64,000 nucleotides of DNA from positions 39,559,877 through 39,623,876 of the forward strand of contig OX243814.1 in assembly GCA_945859605.1 (NCBI GenBank). The letters are read 5' to 3'. The notes below the pieces were generated by a model. That model was given only the letters and a program-made list of their open reading frames with translations, did not search any database and was not told where the DNA came from. A program made the position numbers and the translations under genes. The DNA is from Lumbricus rubellus. Lineage: Eukaryota; Annelida; Clitellata; Crassiclitellata; Lumbricidae. Shown here one piece after another: positions 45,701 through 54,423 of the stretch (position 1 is the first letter of the stretch; every line of letters starts with the position of its first letter).

Positions 45701-48700
45701 TATTTATAGCCTTGTGAAGTCGAAGCTGAAAATGGCAGTGCAATGACCTGTCGAATGCCATCAGTGAACATACCCGACGATTTCCTGCAAATGTTAGACT
45801 CCCTGTACAATAACAGAAATAAACGTGACACGGATTCAGTGAACCATCAAAGAAATGCAAATCAATTCCTGCTGTCGAGGGGCAAGCGATACGCAAACGC
45901 TCTCTCATTGACTGGACCGAATGGAGTCGATCAACTTTTCGTCTATCTAGGATTCATCCTAGATGGATATAAGAAATATGAAAACATCAACAACGTTCTA
46001 CCAGATACTCGTATTCTAATTTTTTCTCCACCAGAAATCAACTTTACTACAGATATTCTCGAATTTGATCCAGACAGGGATGACTCAATTTCAATTAAGG
46101 TAGGGGCCTATACACTTACAAGTCTTACATGTTTTAATATAGGCTGCAGTGATGGCCATCAGAACTTGTTCAACAATAGCAAATTTTTGCGACCATTCTA
46201 CGCTTGAACATGCTGCAGGGATAATGTAACTCGCATAATAGTTAAATACATGTACATAATAGTTTATGCGTCTGCGTAGACTACCCCAGGATGCACTGTC
46301 ACAGTGCATACCTGGATAACTCCCGGCAGGTGCGTCCACGTCGCGGGGTGTGGATATCGCTTGTCGATAACGAAATCCTGCCGGGGACCCAGTCCCCTCC
46401 GGTATAATGAGGGCCCATGCCCTGGGTTATGGGTGAAGAAATGGACGGCCAGAGGAGCGGAGGCCCCCTACGGTCTGGAGGGTGGAAAAGGCACGGCGAG
46501 TCAGAACGTCGCTGGTCGGCTCCTAGTTATCGAAGGATGATCCGGCCATCTGACTACCTCGCGTTTACCTAGCAAGTTACCGAGGGAACATTCTGCTGAA
46601 GAGTTTTCCACATGGTGGAAACAGCTACGCTCCAGAGGGGCATGCCAATGATGATGATCATAGGCGTACGGGAGGTTTCAGAAGTGGGGGGGCAAAGATT
46701 GAAGTTCTGCCCGAAAAATTTATCCGGACAAAAAGTTGACGATTTTTGCCCGAAAATACAGACTTGCCCAAAAAAACTTGACCTTTTTTTTTGTTTAGTC
46801 GTCCGCAACTATTTTTGCCCGAAAATCCAGACTTGCCCGAAACTTGACGACCTTTTTTTGTCGTCCGCAACTATTTTTGCCCGAAAATCCAGACTTGCCC
46901 GAAACTTGACGACCTTTTTTTTTAGTCGTTCGGGTCTGTGTTTGCCCGAAAAAAACACCAAACTTGCCCGAATTTGGGGGGGCAATTGCCCCCCTGCACC
47001 CCCGCCTCGTACGCCTATGATGATGATGATGATGATGATGTAGGCTAGACTAGCTGGATAAACTGAATTTATTTTAAAATCTGTTAATGCATAATTACAT
47101 CTATAATAGAGCGTAGTCGCAACAATGCATAGGCGACAATTTAAAGTCATTTTGTCTAGTGTGTGTGACCCAGTGTCTAAGCAGTTGCATTCGTGTCTGG
47201 AAAAATAAAGGTTGCATCCATGTAGGCTATGTATGTATGTATGTCTTCTAATTCTGGAAGCATGAATATGAAGTTCTTAACCCATGTTATTTTCTAATAC
47301 GCTCCAGTGTGCTGATGATGTCGAAACTCTTTTTGCACGACTCACTTTCTGAGCAGAACTCTCTTGTGGGAACGATGAGGTCGTTATTGCAAGATCTCGT
47401 CCTTTTGACGACAGCAAACAAACTTGGCATTGATCCTTCAAAGACTCGTTTGATCTGGCTCGGAACCAAACAAAAGTTACACATGCTTGAACTCCATTTG
47501 CTGATCTCATTGTTACAAAAACTCAATCTTTTCCTCCAGTGTTGTGACCTGTGTGTCACACTTTATAGTGCTTCGACAATTATTACTGAACACCTAGATT
47601 TTCTTACCCTCTTCTACCAACTGAGACGATTTCTGAGGTGCTTACGACTATGGCACATGCCTTCAGCTCCTCACGAGATAACTGTTGCAACTTCCTACCA
47701 ATTGGTCATTCTATATGATTCGCCTGTCATCTGTGTAATCTGTCTTCAATGCTGCTGCTGGACTTCTCGCACGACTTCGTCGATAATCACACATCCCTGC
47801 ATGGCTCAGCGCCTAACTAGCTCCGTGACGTGATGTGGAAACCGCTCTTTGGTCGATCACGACGCCCTTCTCCGTTCTGTTAATCGCCTTGACCTATCAT
47901 TGTGTACCTAGGTTACGAACTTCATTAACCCAGCATCGGGCTTTCGGTGCTGTGGTTCCCTCACTGTGGAATGACCTTCTCTCGCAATTCGTAGCAGGGG
48001 TCTGGTGGGAAAGAACCAACAGCTCTTCGCTGCCTGAACTCCTGTCTCTGTAATAATTCATGGGTCTGTCACGTTGAGAGCGATTCTGAATAGCACTGCT
48101 GTGATATACGCTTTACAAATATCATATTAGATTAAATTAGTAGCATCATTTCATTTATTGAAAAGACATACTTCAAATAATTTTTAAGGGTACGCATATG
48201 ACACGTGGGTGTCGTATAGCTGACTATATGGTCCAAGTTGGTGCTGATATCTGCGAAAACATTGACCTAACTGACAACCAGTTGAGATGCCGACCACCGA
48301 AGCAGCAACCACAGTCAAACCAGAACACCTCGATCTACTGTGATGAATTCCTTGGCATTTACGTATGTTTAGCTCTGTAAATAATAAGCTTATTTGTGTT
48401 TGATTACGGCTTTATTGCGCTTATAGTCCTGCAGCGCATGATAATATAACGCTTACTCAGTCTTCATGCTAGGACTCTTTAGATTATTAACCTATAATCC
48501 TATATTGTTTCAACGGTATTGCTATTTACTATCATTCGTCATTGTAGGCCTATAGACATAGTAATATTTCATATTTAGGCTATTATTAGTGGCAATAGGC
48601 CATCATTAAATGACAACGCGACATCATTATTATGAATTTAAAAATCTAAGTAGTTTATTGCTAGGATCATTTTCCACCGTTAGTCAAATTTTTTACTGAC

Positions 48701-49263
48701 ACACGATGATTCTTGGAACATGCCGATCTTGGCTAAAATCAAACCTTTAAAAGATTTACATTCTGTTTACGTTGTTCTCGCATTATAGTGGAATAATCTG
48801 ATTAACGGATGCAAGTAGTTGAGCAGCACAATGAATAATTGATTAATTTCTTTTATCATTTATACGACTTAATTTCAGTTCATTTATTTTGTAGATCCAA
48901 CTAGGATACAAGACTTATCAATACGCCTGCATGAAATACTCAACCCGTCGTCCGTTGGCCTTGATTATTGGATTGGCTGTTGGACTCTCATCTTTCGTCA
49001 TTATTATTATTTTGATAATTGCAATCGTCTTTTGTTGCAAGAGATCCAGAAATCGTCGTAACAAACCAACCAGCAAAACTTTAGACACAAACACAGCTGC
49101 TGCAAATGAAGATCATGAACCACCATCAGATCAGGTGTATTCTAATGCAGCATATTTACGACCAACGGTTCAGTCGATATATGCTAACGATGAATATGAA
49201 CCACCATCAGTTCAGTTGTATGCTAATGCGGCAGAACTTAGGAGGATCGATCAGCACGCATGA
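33668..49263 (+). CDS. Receptor copy 2: Ig / plexin-type IPT single-pass transmembrane receptor (complete, 10 exons)
   Basis: Ten exons join in frame: 33668-33713, 35263-35577, 38421-38792, 39980-40228, 42086-42236, 44588-44764, 45018-45141, 45710-46099, 48189-48362 and 48895-49263, giving 788 residues. Order: signal peptide (1-16); Ig1 with C42/C106 and W53; Ig-like 2 with C143/C201; a short Ig3 with C266/C302 and W278; IPT/TIG 1 (about 328-425, motif GPIAGRTKVTL); IPT 2 (about 425-500, SPSTFVFT then GGTIVNVTG); a plexin-like segment (539-685, DYMVQVGADICENIDLTDNQ); a transmembrane helix (about 687-712); and a 74-residue tail with YxN and YxxP motifs. Many N-glycosylation sequons are present. 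The IPT-to-membrane part resembles plexin ectodomains, yet there is no Sema domain before it and no RasGAP after it. Cell-surface recognition with tyrosine signalling is inferred. I know no named family with this combination. Confidence 0.85.
33714..35262. other. Copy 2 intron 1
   Basis: An AT-rich intron, about 1.5 kb, GTAAG to TTTAATCAG. I see no repeat or gene in it. Copy 3 has lost it. Confidence 0.6.
35263..35577 (+). CDS. Copy 2 exon 2: first Ig domain
   Basis: A 315-nt phase 1-1 exon. The Ig signature is MNCSS, TTWLF and GTFTCSD. It is far closer to copy 3 exon 1/2 than to copy 1 exon 2. Confidence 0.85.
36635..37505. mobile_element. Unclassified interspersed repeat with long polypyrimidine core
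   Basis: It starts near TACTAGCTGTCCCCGGCC and ends near ATTTATATAGAT, nested inside the MITE at 36456-37757. The 3' part has no credible ORF. I cannot assign a class; end types like this occur on non-LTR or Penelope-like families. Confidence 0.45.
36684..37145. repeat. Polypyrimidine tract, (CCCCT)n-like, about 460 bp
   Basis: Almost pure C/T on the + strand (G/A on the other) with CCCCT and CCCTC units and only scattered purines. Reading frames through it in several phases are composition artefacts. Confidence 0.9.
38421..38792 (+). CDS. Copy 2 exon 3: second Ig-like domain
   Basis: A 372-nt phase 1-1 exon. It contains RWTCQAVYLGNPFF, TANFYEIASCLSYQ and LPGSATNAL blocks shared with the other copies. 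The canonical Ig tryptophan is not evident, so the fold is Ig-like by cysteine spacing and phase only. Confidence 0.8.
38793..39979. other. Copy 2 intron 3
   Basis: It aligns with copy 3 intron 3 (55168-56198), including the stretch before the exon 4 acceptor. I see no classifiable repeat. Confidence 0.6.
39980..40228 (+). CDS. Copy 2 exon 4: third Ig domain
   Basis: A 249-nt phase 1-1 exon. The Ig pattern LTCQL, SWTDL and GSYQCNV spans only 36 residues between cysteines, so the domain is short. About 86% of residues match copy 3 exon 4; copy 1 lacks it. Confidence 0.88.
41458..41568. repeat. (ATGT)n microsatellite
   Basis: About 110 bp of near-perfect TGTA tetramers in intron 4 of copy 2. 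Confidence 0.95.
41888..41985. repeat. (TA)n microsatellite cluster
   Basis: Several TA runs in intron 4 of copy 2, about 100 bp before the exon 5 acceptor. Confidence 0.9.
42086..42236 (+). CDS. Copy 2 exon 5: first half of IPT/TIG 1
   Basis: A 151-nt exon, phase 1 in and phase 2 out, donor CAG/GTTAGA. ATPLYGPIAGRTKVTLTLEG fits the IPT start (P..GP.AGGT.VT..G). The frame stays open for a further 18-20 codons past the donor, but only the phase-2 donor joins exon 6 without a stop. Confidence 0.82.
42490..42680. repeat. Interspersed repeat shared with 63399-63560
   Basis: AGAGCGAGTGGACCAGG, GCTACCCTCC, AATTCGGCAG and CCTTGCATG blocks recur in order at 63399-63560 with substitutions. The family is not recognised. 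Confidence 0.5.
42823..44274 (-). mobile_element. Degenerate pogo/Tigger-like DNA transposon
   Basis: Ends GGGGAGACCGGGGACGAA / CGAACTCGGTCTCCCC are inverted repeats, with GTAAC blocks next to them. On the minus strand two transposase fragments survive. One is TAILTDTPEKLQLE within 43635-43447, a motif near the end of pogo-like transposases. The other is a C-terminal Cys/His finger frame around 43360-43200 (CTVCAEFGKGGEWWFRC, CTVCGYWAHK). PHD-like fingers of this kind end many invertebrate pogo-like transposases. It lies in intron 5 of copy 2. Confidence 0.6.
44588..44764 (+). CDS. Copy 2 exon 6: IPT 1 end and IPT 2 start
   Basis: A 177-nt exon, phase 2-2. It completes IPT 1 (SRVVVTTPNAT) and carries the plexin-type linker into IPT 2 (FIYRDNPEISAISPS). 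Confidence 0.82.
45018..45141 (+). CDS. Copy 2 exon 7: IPT 2 core
   Basis: A 124-nt exon, phase 2 in and 0 out. GGTIVNVTGIRLSSVANPFI is a textbook IPT/TIG core (GGT.V.V.G..L..V..P.I). Confidence 0.85.
45142..45709. other. Copy 2 intron 7
   Basis: No gene; AT-rich with GCATGCATG runs near 45368 and 45390. Two copies of GTGTTAGATGACAACATAG (45299 and 45507) lie 208 bp apart. Confidence 0.5.
45710..46099 (+). CDS. Copy 2 exon 8: IPT 2 end, two furin-type sites, plexin-like block
   Basis: A 390-nt phase 0-0 exon. It ends IPT 2 (AMTCRMPSVNIP), then carries RNKR (45815-45826) and RGKR (45878-45889), both RX(K/R)R convertase consensus sites 21 residues apart. It continues with LFVYLGFILDGYKKYENI, which resembles the plexin F.GF.MDG block. 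Confidence 0.85.
46290..46655 (+). mobile_element. GC-rich interspersed repeat with GAT tail
   Basis: A GC-rich block in intron 8 ends in CCAATGATGATGAT. Tails of this kind mark 3' ends of some non-LTR elements. I find no protein similarity and cannot classify it. Confidence 0.35.
46660..47018. mobile_element. MITE with ATAGGCGTACG ends and internal tandem units
   Basis: Ends ATAGGCGTACGGGAGG / CCGCCTCGTACGCCTAT lie within a GAT microsatellite that continues on both sides. The inside holds about 70-bp imperfect tandem units containing TTTTTGCCCGAAAATCCAG and ACTTGACGACC. Confidence 0.6.
47300..48130 (+). mobile_element. CR1-like LINE reverse transcriptase relic
   Basis: Pieces in shifted frames read like the second half of a CR1-type reverse transcriptase: CADDVET-like (from about 47308), SKTRLIWLGTKQK, VTLYSASTIITEHLDFLT, and PSLWNDLL. 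It ends with CGCTTTACAAATATCATATT, a LINE-type tail. Many frameshifts show it is dead. It lies in intron 8 of copy 2; copy 1 lacks it before the same exon. Confidence 0.7.
48189..48362 (+). CDS. Copy 2 exon 9: plexin-like membrane-proximal segment
   Basis: A 174-nt phase 0-0 exon. DYMVQVGADICENIDLTDNQ followed by LRCRPPKQQP is close to the last IPT-type repeat of plexins (DY.V..G...C....L...QL.C.PP..QP). Confidence 0.88.
48895..49263 (+). CDS. Copy 2 exon 10: transmembrane helix and tyrosine-motif tail
   Basis: It encodes LGYKTYQYACMKYSTRR, a helix (LALIIGLAVGLSSFVIIIIL and on), CCKRSRNRRNK as stop-transfer, and a tail with two EPPS.Q.Y.NAA units: YSNA, YLRP, YAND, YEPP and YANA. The stop is TGA. 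No RasGAP or kinase exon follows before 49490. Confidence 0.88.
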   Translation: MQLGYKTYQYACMKYSTRRPLALIIGLAVGLSSFVIIIILIIAIVFCCKRSRNRRNKPTSKTLDTNTAAANEDHEPPSDQVYSNAAYLRPTVQSIYANDEYEPPSVQLYANAAELRRIDQHA

Positions 49264-49494
49264 AGCGCATAGCGACGTCCAGTGGCGGCCTACGACAGGT
49301 CGCGGCAGATCATTTGACATACTGCCTATTTTGATCATGACCTGCCTATTGCCTAATGATCTGCCAACAAAACTTTGGAATTTTTAATATATATCTTCTT
49401 CACATTTATTTAAGAGTTTTAAATAAGCACTCTTCCTCGCCCACTAGATCATTAGTGTTGTAGGCCTAGTGCAAATATTAGATCTAAAACTCTA

Positions 49495-50000
49495 CACCGT
49501 GATTAAAAAAAGTAAGTTTGTCAAATTTATGAGCGTTTGCGTTGGAGCATGGAAAAATTGAACTTTCCAACATGGAAAACCTGAAAGGAAGTGAAATTCA
49601 GCGATATATGGTGCCCAAAAGTGTTCCTTGTTCTCGGACACACGACCGTAGACGTAGTAGAATATAAGTAGATTAACAGCTATCCCAGGTGACACTCTGC
49701 TTCATATCCCGCAGCTGTGGCCGTCCAGCAGTCCAGACTTTGATCCGGAGTAGGCTACATGAACTGGAGGAGCGCGTTTTTCGTTCACGCGTATTCATGA
49801 CATCGATGAACGCAGGGCGCGTCTGATTGAATAGTGGCAGCTGTTTGACCAAATGATCATCGACCTGACCATCAAACAGTAGCGTCTACGTCTACGGTCG
49901 TGTGTTCGTGAACAAGGAGACCATTTTGAGCACCAAGTAGGCTATAGCTGAATATCACTTCCTTTCAGGTTTACCATGTTGGAAAGTTCAAATTTTAGCA
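49495..50000 (+). mobile_element. Chimeric, 3'-truncated mariner relic
   Basis: It begins after TA with CACCGTGATTAAAAAAAGTAAG, the terminus of the element at 28151, but continues with the interior of the element at 26493 (ATTTATGAGCGTTTG, ACTTTCCAACATGG). Transposase fragments remain (ERVFRSRVFMTSM-like, WQLFDQMIIDLTIKQ). The matching right end is missing. Confidence 0.65.
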
Positions 50001-50009
50001 TTAATTTCA

Positions 50010-51050
50010 TATTGGGCCTACCGATAAGTAATGAGACCTCAATTAACAGTAGGCCTAATTCATTGATTTGCTCGAGTTTATTGATAAGGTGCTAGTCAAC
50101 TAGACATGCTAATATTTTTTAGTAACACTTCGATTCACCATTTTCATGAAAAGTACGTGTGACGTTCTAATATAGGTCTACACTAACAAGACACTTGCAT
50201 AGATGGGCAAACGACAGTCGGCACGAAACCGAAAGCCATACTCAATATTACAAAATAATTTCGCAGCCTTCGTACGCGGCAGACCGTGGAACTGGTGCCT
50301 AAGATTATGTACAACATCCTATAGCCTACATGCCTCATCCATTCGTGTATACACACAAAACTGCTTAAATGCCGTCTTGGCCTCACGATTATTGGTTTGA
50401 AGTGATAAATTTAGGTTTGTTTGTGTCTCAAGTCGGTTTAATTCGACTTGCGCAGCTGGAAAAACATCTTCCAGTGACTTCTCTCTGCAAAATTCGACAT
50501 GCATGGGATCAGTAGGCCTACTGTTGCCGCAAGCAGAAACGACTCGACTTTGGACGACCCAGTCGTCTGGGGTCGATTTTTGGGGGTCGATTTCCATGTC
50601 TAACTGAAGTACTGAATAAATATTTCAGCTCAGTTTACACTGAAAGATTTGAGTATCTCCCTGAGCCCAACCAAACAATTGTAGACACTGGCGATAAAGT
50701 ATTACTGCAGATAATGTTTAATTTACATCTACGATAGAAAATGTGGCGAAGCAGCTAAAAGCAGTTCAGGTAAAACATGATGGTAGTACGTTCTATAGTA
50801 GGCTACTGTCACAAACTTTTGTATCCGTGTCAGTATGTGCATATGTAGCCTATGCATGCATGCACTTTCGTTTATCTAATGGAGTTAACAAATCGCAGCC
50901 ACGTAGTTTATAGCGAACATACACAATGTGGAGCTGAACAGCACTAGACATGCTATAGAGTAAATTTAGCATCATGTGACAAAAACAAAACTTTTGTTGT
51001 CATAGAAAAGGTCATTTTCATACCCGGATGTATGCATACATAGCCTACAT
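50010..51050. other. Spacer between copies 2 and 3, left part
   Basis: No supported gene or classifiable repeat; AT-rich with AGGCCTA motifs. Confidence 0.45.
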
Positions 51051-51052
51051 GT

Positions 51053-51240
51053 ACATACCTGCATACATATGCAATATATTATGCATACTTACACGAATAC
51101 AAAAGTTTCTGACAAGATGCCATTACAGAACTTATACTACCCTCGTACATACCTGCATACATATGCAATATATTATGCATACTTACACGAATACAACAGT
51201 TTCTGACAAGATGCCATTACAGAACTTATACTACCATCGT
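51053..51240. repeat. Tandem duplication, 94-bp unit x2
   Basis: ACATACCTGCATACATATGC begins both units (51053 and 51147). The units differ at only about two positions (for example TACAAAAG against TACAACAG), so the duplication is recent. Confidence 0.92.
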
Positions 51241-51403
51241 ATTTTACCTGAGCTGCTTCTTTCATCTGACGCACACGCTGTGACCATTTTCGGCGCAAAA
51301 TTTCATTCTTTTGTTACATGAGATGGCATGGATAAATCGTGAAGCCATAAACATTACACAGTGTAGATCTATCACTGAAAATGTGTTATTATTATTGCCC
51401 ATT

Positions 51404-51765
51404 CATGGGCGCCCTCACATAGGGGCAAGGGGGGCACTTCCCCCCCCCTGGAAAATTGAAACCTATTTTCTCACAACTACTTTTGGGGTTTTAATATAAC
51501 AAATTTCTTCATATTAGATAACTAAAAAGCTTACTTTTAACTAATAGTTTCAGATTTTTAAGCAAATTTCCTTGCAAAAAGAAGCAATTCATATTAGAAA
51601 TTTTAAAAAGTGAAACTGAAAAAATTTCATCAAGAAACCTCTGTGAAAAATATCCATGCACGTTCTTAACTCCCCGCTTTGCATTTTTGTCCTCTGCTAA
51701 AAGATTTTTTTAACGTTGACCATCGTGTTTTGCCCCTCCTGCAAAAATTTCTGCGGGCGCCCATG
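51404..51765. mobile_element. hAT-type MITE, family GGGCGCCC, with 8-bp duplication TGCCCATT
   Basis: Ends CATGGGCGCCCTCA / TGCGGGCGCCCATG are flanked by TGCCCATT at 51396-51403 and 51766-51773. It is the uninterrupted relative of 36456-37757 and has no coding capacity. Confidence 0.9.
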
Positions 51766-51773
51766 TGCCCATT

Positions 51774-52977
51774 TAATTTGTCTTTGGTGAAGAGAATCAA
51801 ATTTATTTATGCTTTGGCTTGGACAATGGACATGCTAATCTGTTTTGCCATAATTATTATAATAAGCTTACTGCAAGTTATAGCGCACTGCCAGGTGTCT
51901 GTAAGCGATAGATTAAATCTGCTCGTTCACGTCCGCCTCGCGGACTTCATTCTAAGGACCTGCCACTAATTACAGCATCATTATTTCGATTAGCAAGACT
52001 TGCGTAATAAGATAACTCGTAAATGACAAACCCATGTGATGTGGGTCATGTCTTTGAAACTGTATCACATTTAAAATTATGCTCTTAATTCTGACAAATG
52101 CTTTGAAGACATAGTCTATGGCTCTATGCTACTCTTTTCTATATTCATGTTGACCGTCATCGATACTGCAACTGTAAAAAAACAGAACACGCCTCTGATT
52201 ATATTATACTACAATACGGTACACTAAGTTTCATTGTTTCTCTTTCACAGACAATAAATATAATTGAAAAGTCATTGACATGCAGCATAGTATCATTCCA
52301 TTCCGTTCTTCGTGTCAGGCGATAATAGAGTTAAAATGCACAGTTGTTTTGAAAGTTAAAAAATATTTATCACGGTAGTAACTTTTCGACATGGCTTCGT
52401 ACAGAGATGCATGCAGTAGCATACTGTAACAGCCCTCTATTTTGAAACTTAATATGACGCTCTTTTTTACTGTGCACCTATCGATGCGTGGCTGTTCTTT
52501 GCCTTTTCGAACGCATGAATCATGCGAAACAGGATGTTGGCAGATCTTTTGCAACTTGGGGTGGGGATAGCAAGCAAAAAACTACAATCATGCAGGTCAT
52601 GTTTCTACATGTAGATAGCCTAAATTCATATGTTTTATGAAACAGCATGCGCATTGTACATAAATGTATTCATTCGTTCATTCTGCCAATTTATGTAGCG
52701 CCTCTTTAAGATGTATGTTGATGGAAGTTGACGCACGCCCAGGTCGAGGTCCAGGTGTAGGTCGATAGACGAGTCTTCGTCGCTTTGGTCGATTGAACAG
52801 CCGCCAGTTACTGACGGTCGAGGTGACTCTTGTGACCCGCCGTGTCGACTGTCTTCCATCGGGTTGTAAACAACGGTACCGGCTACAGGCGGTGTACACG
52901 GTCCGTATGGCTGATGGTCGACCGTGCATCAGAAAGATGGAAACGATGCAAACACGTAGCCGAGATTGCTTGTACAT
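51774..52977. other. Spacer
   Basis: No gene supported. From about 52680 to 52950 there is a GC-richer block with a TTTATGTAGCGCCTC stretch, perhaps a reversed LINE/SINE tail. Confidence 0.4.
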
Positions 52978-53146
52978 TTATGTATGTATGTATGTATGTA
53001 TGTATGTATGTATGTATGTATGTATGTATGTATGTATGTATGTATGTATGTATGTATGTATGTATGTATGTATGTATGTATGTATGTATGTATGTATGTA
53101 TGTATGTATGTATGTATGTATGTATGTATGTATGTATGTATGTATG

Positions 53147-53177
<31 letters not shown>

Positions 53178-53235
53178 TACTATGTATGTATGACATGTAT
53201 GTATGTATGTATGCATGTATGTATGTATGTATGTA
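52978..53235. repeat. (TATG)n microsatellite, about 255 bp
   Basis: A nearly perfect tetranucleotide array. Because the unit lacks stop codons in several phases, long spurious frames cross it on both strands. Confidence 0.97.
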
Positions 53236-53559
53236 CGTATGTATAATGTATGTATTTGTGTATGTACATGTACTATATATGTAAGTATCTTTATACATTT
53301 GTGCGTTTGTGCATATGTTTGTATGCATGCATGTATGTAATCTGTAATAATATGTGCATTGTGCACTTGTGTTCGCTTGCTAATTATTATGTAGCCCATG
53401 CATTTTTTAACATCGACACAGCGTATGCATAATATTATTGTTAAAGTCTGTTAAGAATGTGATGATCATTCTAAAAGCCCTGCAAAATATTGACGACCCT
53501 CCGAAACAAAAGTTTCATAGCATCACAGTTCATCAGCGTATAAATTTATCTACAGCGGT

Positions 53560-54047
53560 TGTTCCAACCATTTTGAGGGCAAGGCGTTTGTGCTAAAAAT
53601 CATCCAGTCACGGAAATATGCTCAGAAATTCGGATTTTCGTGCAATTGGCTCGTCATTAGAGTGAAGACAGACCCATCACGACATTAGTCGAAAAGCTTA
53701 TAATTCAGAAGCATATTTTCCCATCGGATAGCAAACAGATAATTCGCCCTTTAACGCGAGAATTCTGCCAAGCAAATGCAAATAAGAAATCGAGATCGAC
53801 AAGAGGTCGTGAAAAATTGTATTTAAGAAGTCGCGTTTAGGCTACTCAACATTGGACAATTACACTCACTGTAAACAATTTATGTTTACATGGACCTATT
53901 CTGAAACACATGTTTACAACTTATCATACAATGATATGTCTGGAGAAAAGCAGAAAACACGCCTGTTGAACATGCTACTGTAGTAGACGTCGTCGCTGTG
54001 CATAGGACGACAATGTTTTAGAAAAGGTCATCAGACCGAAGGATAGA
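53560..54047 (+). promoter_or_regulatory. Conserved upstream region of receptor copy 3
   Basis: It aligns with the region before copy 2 (about 33120-33667), for example GAAATATGCTCAGAAATTC, CATTAGTCGAAAAGC and AAGGATAGAATGGCAAAT. The tandem duplication therefore included at least 500 bp of 5' flank, which probably holds the promoter. No clear TATA box. Confidence 0.5.
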
Positions 54048-54423
54048 ATGGCAAATCTTTTCATATCAACATTTTTCTATTTTCTTATATATTCTTCTGT
54101 TCAATCAGGTTTTGCTTCCTTTAGCGATTTATTTAAAACGCCAGCTAATCAGTGGGCATCACCTTCGATGACGATTTCCATGAATTGCTCTTCAACCTCT
54201 GGATCTAACGCCACAACTTGGTTCTTCACACCAGCGAACCAAAGTGTCAATATTACTATAGCGACCGGTTTCAAAGTTAGGCCGTCGTTTTCTCAGGTGT
54301 ACAATATTGAACAACCGACGAGATCTGAATCCAACTTGGTGATACTCAGACCAAATGCTTCAGCCGGAACTTTGACATGTGCAGATAACTATGATTTTGC
54401 AAGTGCTCAATTGGTAGTGTTCT
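54048..54423 (+). CDS. Copy 3 fused exon 1/2: signal peptide and first Ig
   Basis: The first codons match exon 1 of copy 2 (MAN.F), then the frame runs through ATTCTTCTGTTCAATCAG, which matches the intron 1 acceptor of copy 2, straight into the Ig domain (MNCSS, TTWFF, LTCAD). It ends in phase 1 at GTGAG. Confidence 0.82.

Noticed and set aside
52793..53399. Long open frames of MYVC and YIHT repeats on both strands
   Set aside because: They are translations of the (TATG)n microsatellite at 52978-53235, which lacks stops by composition.
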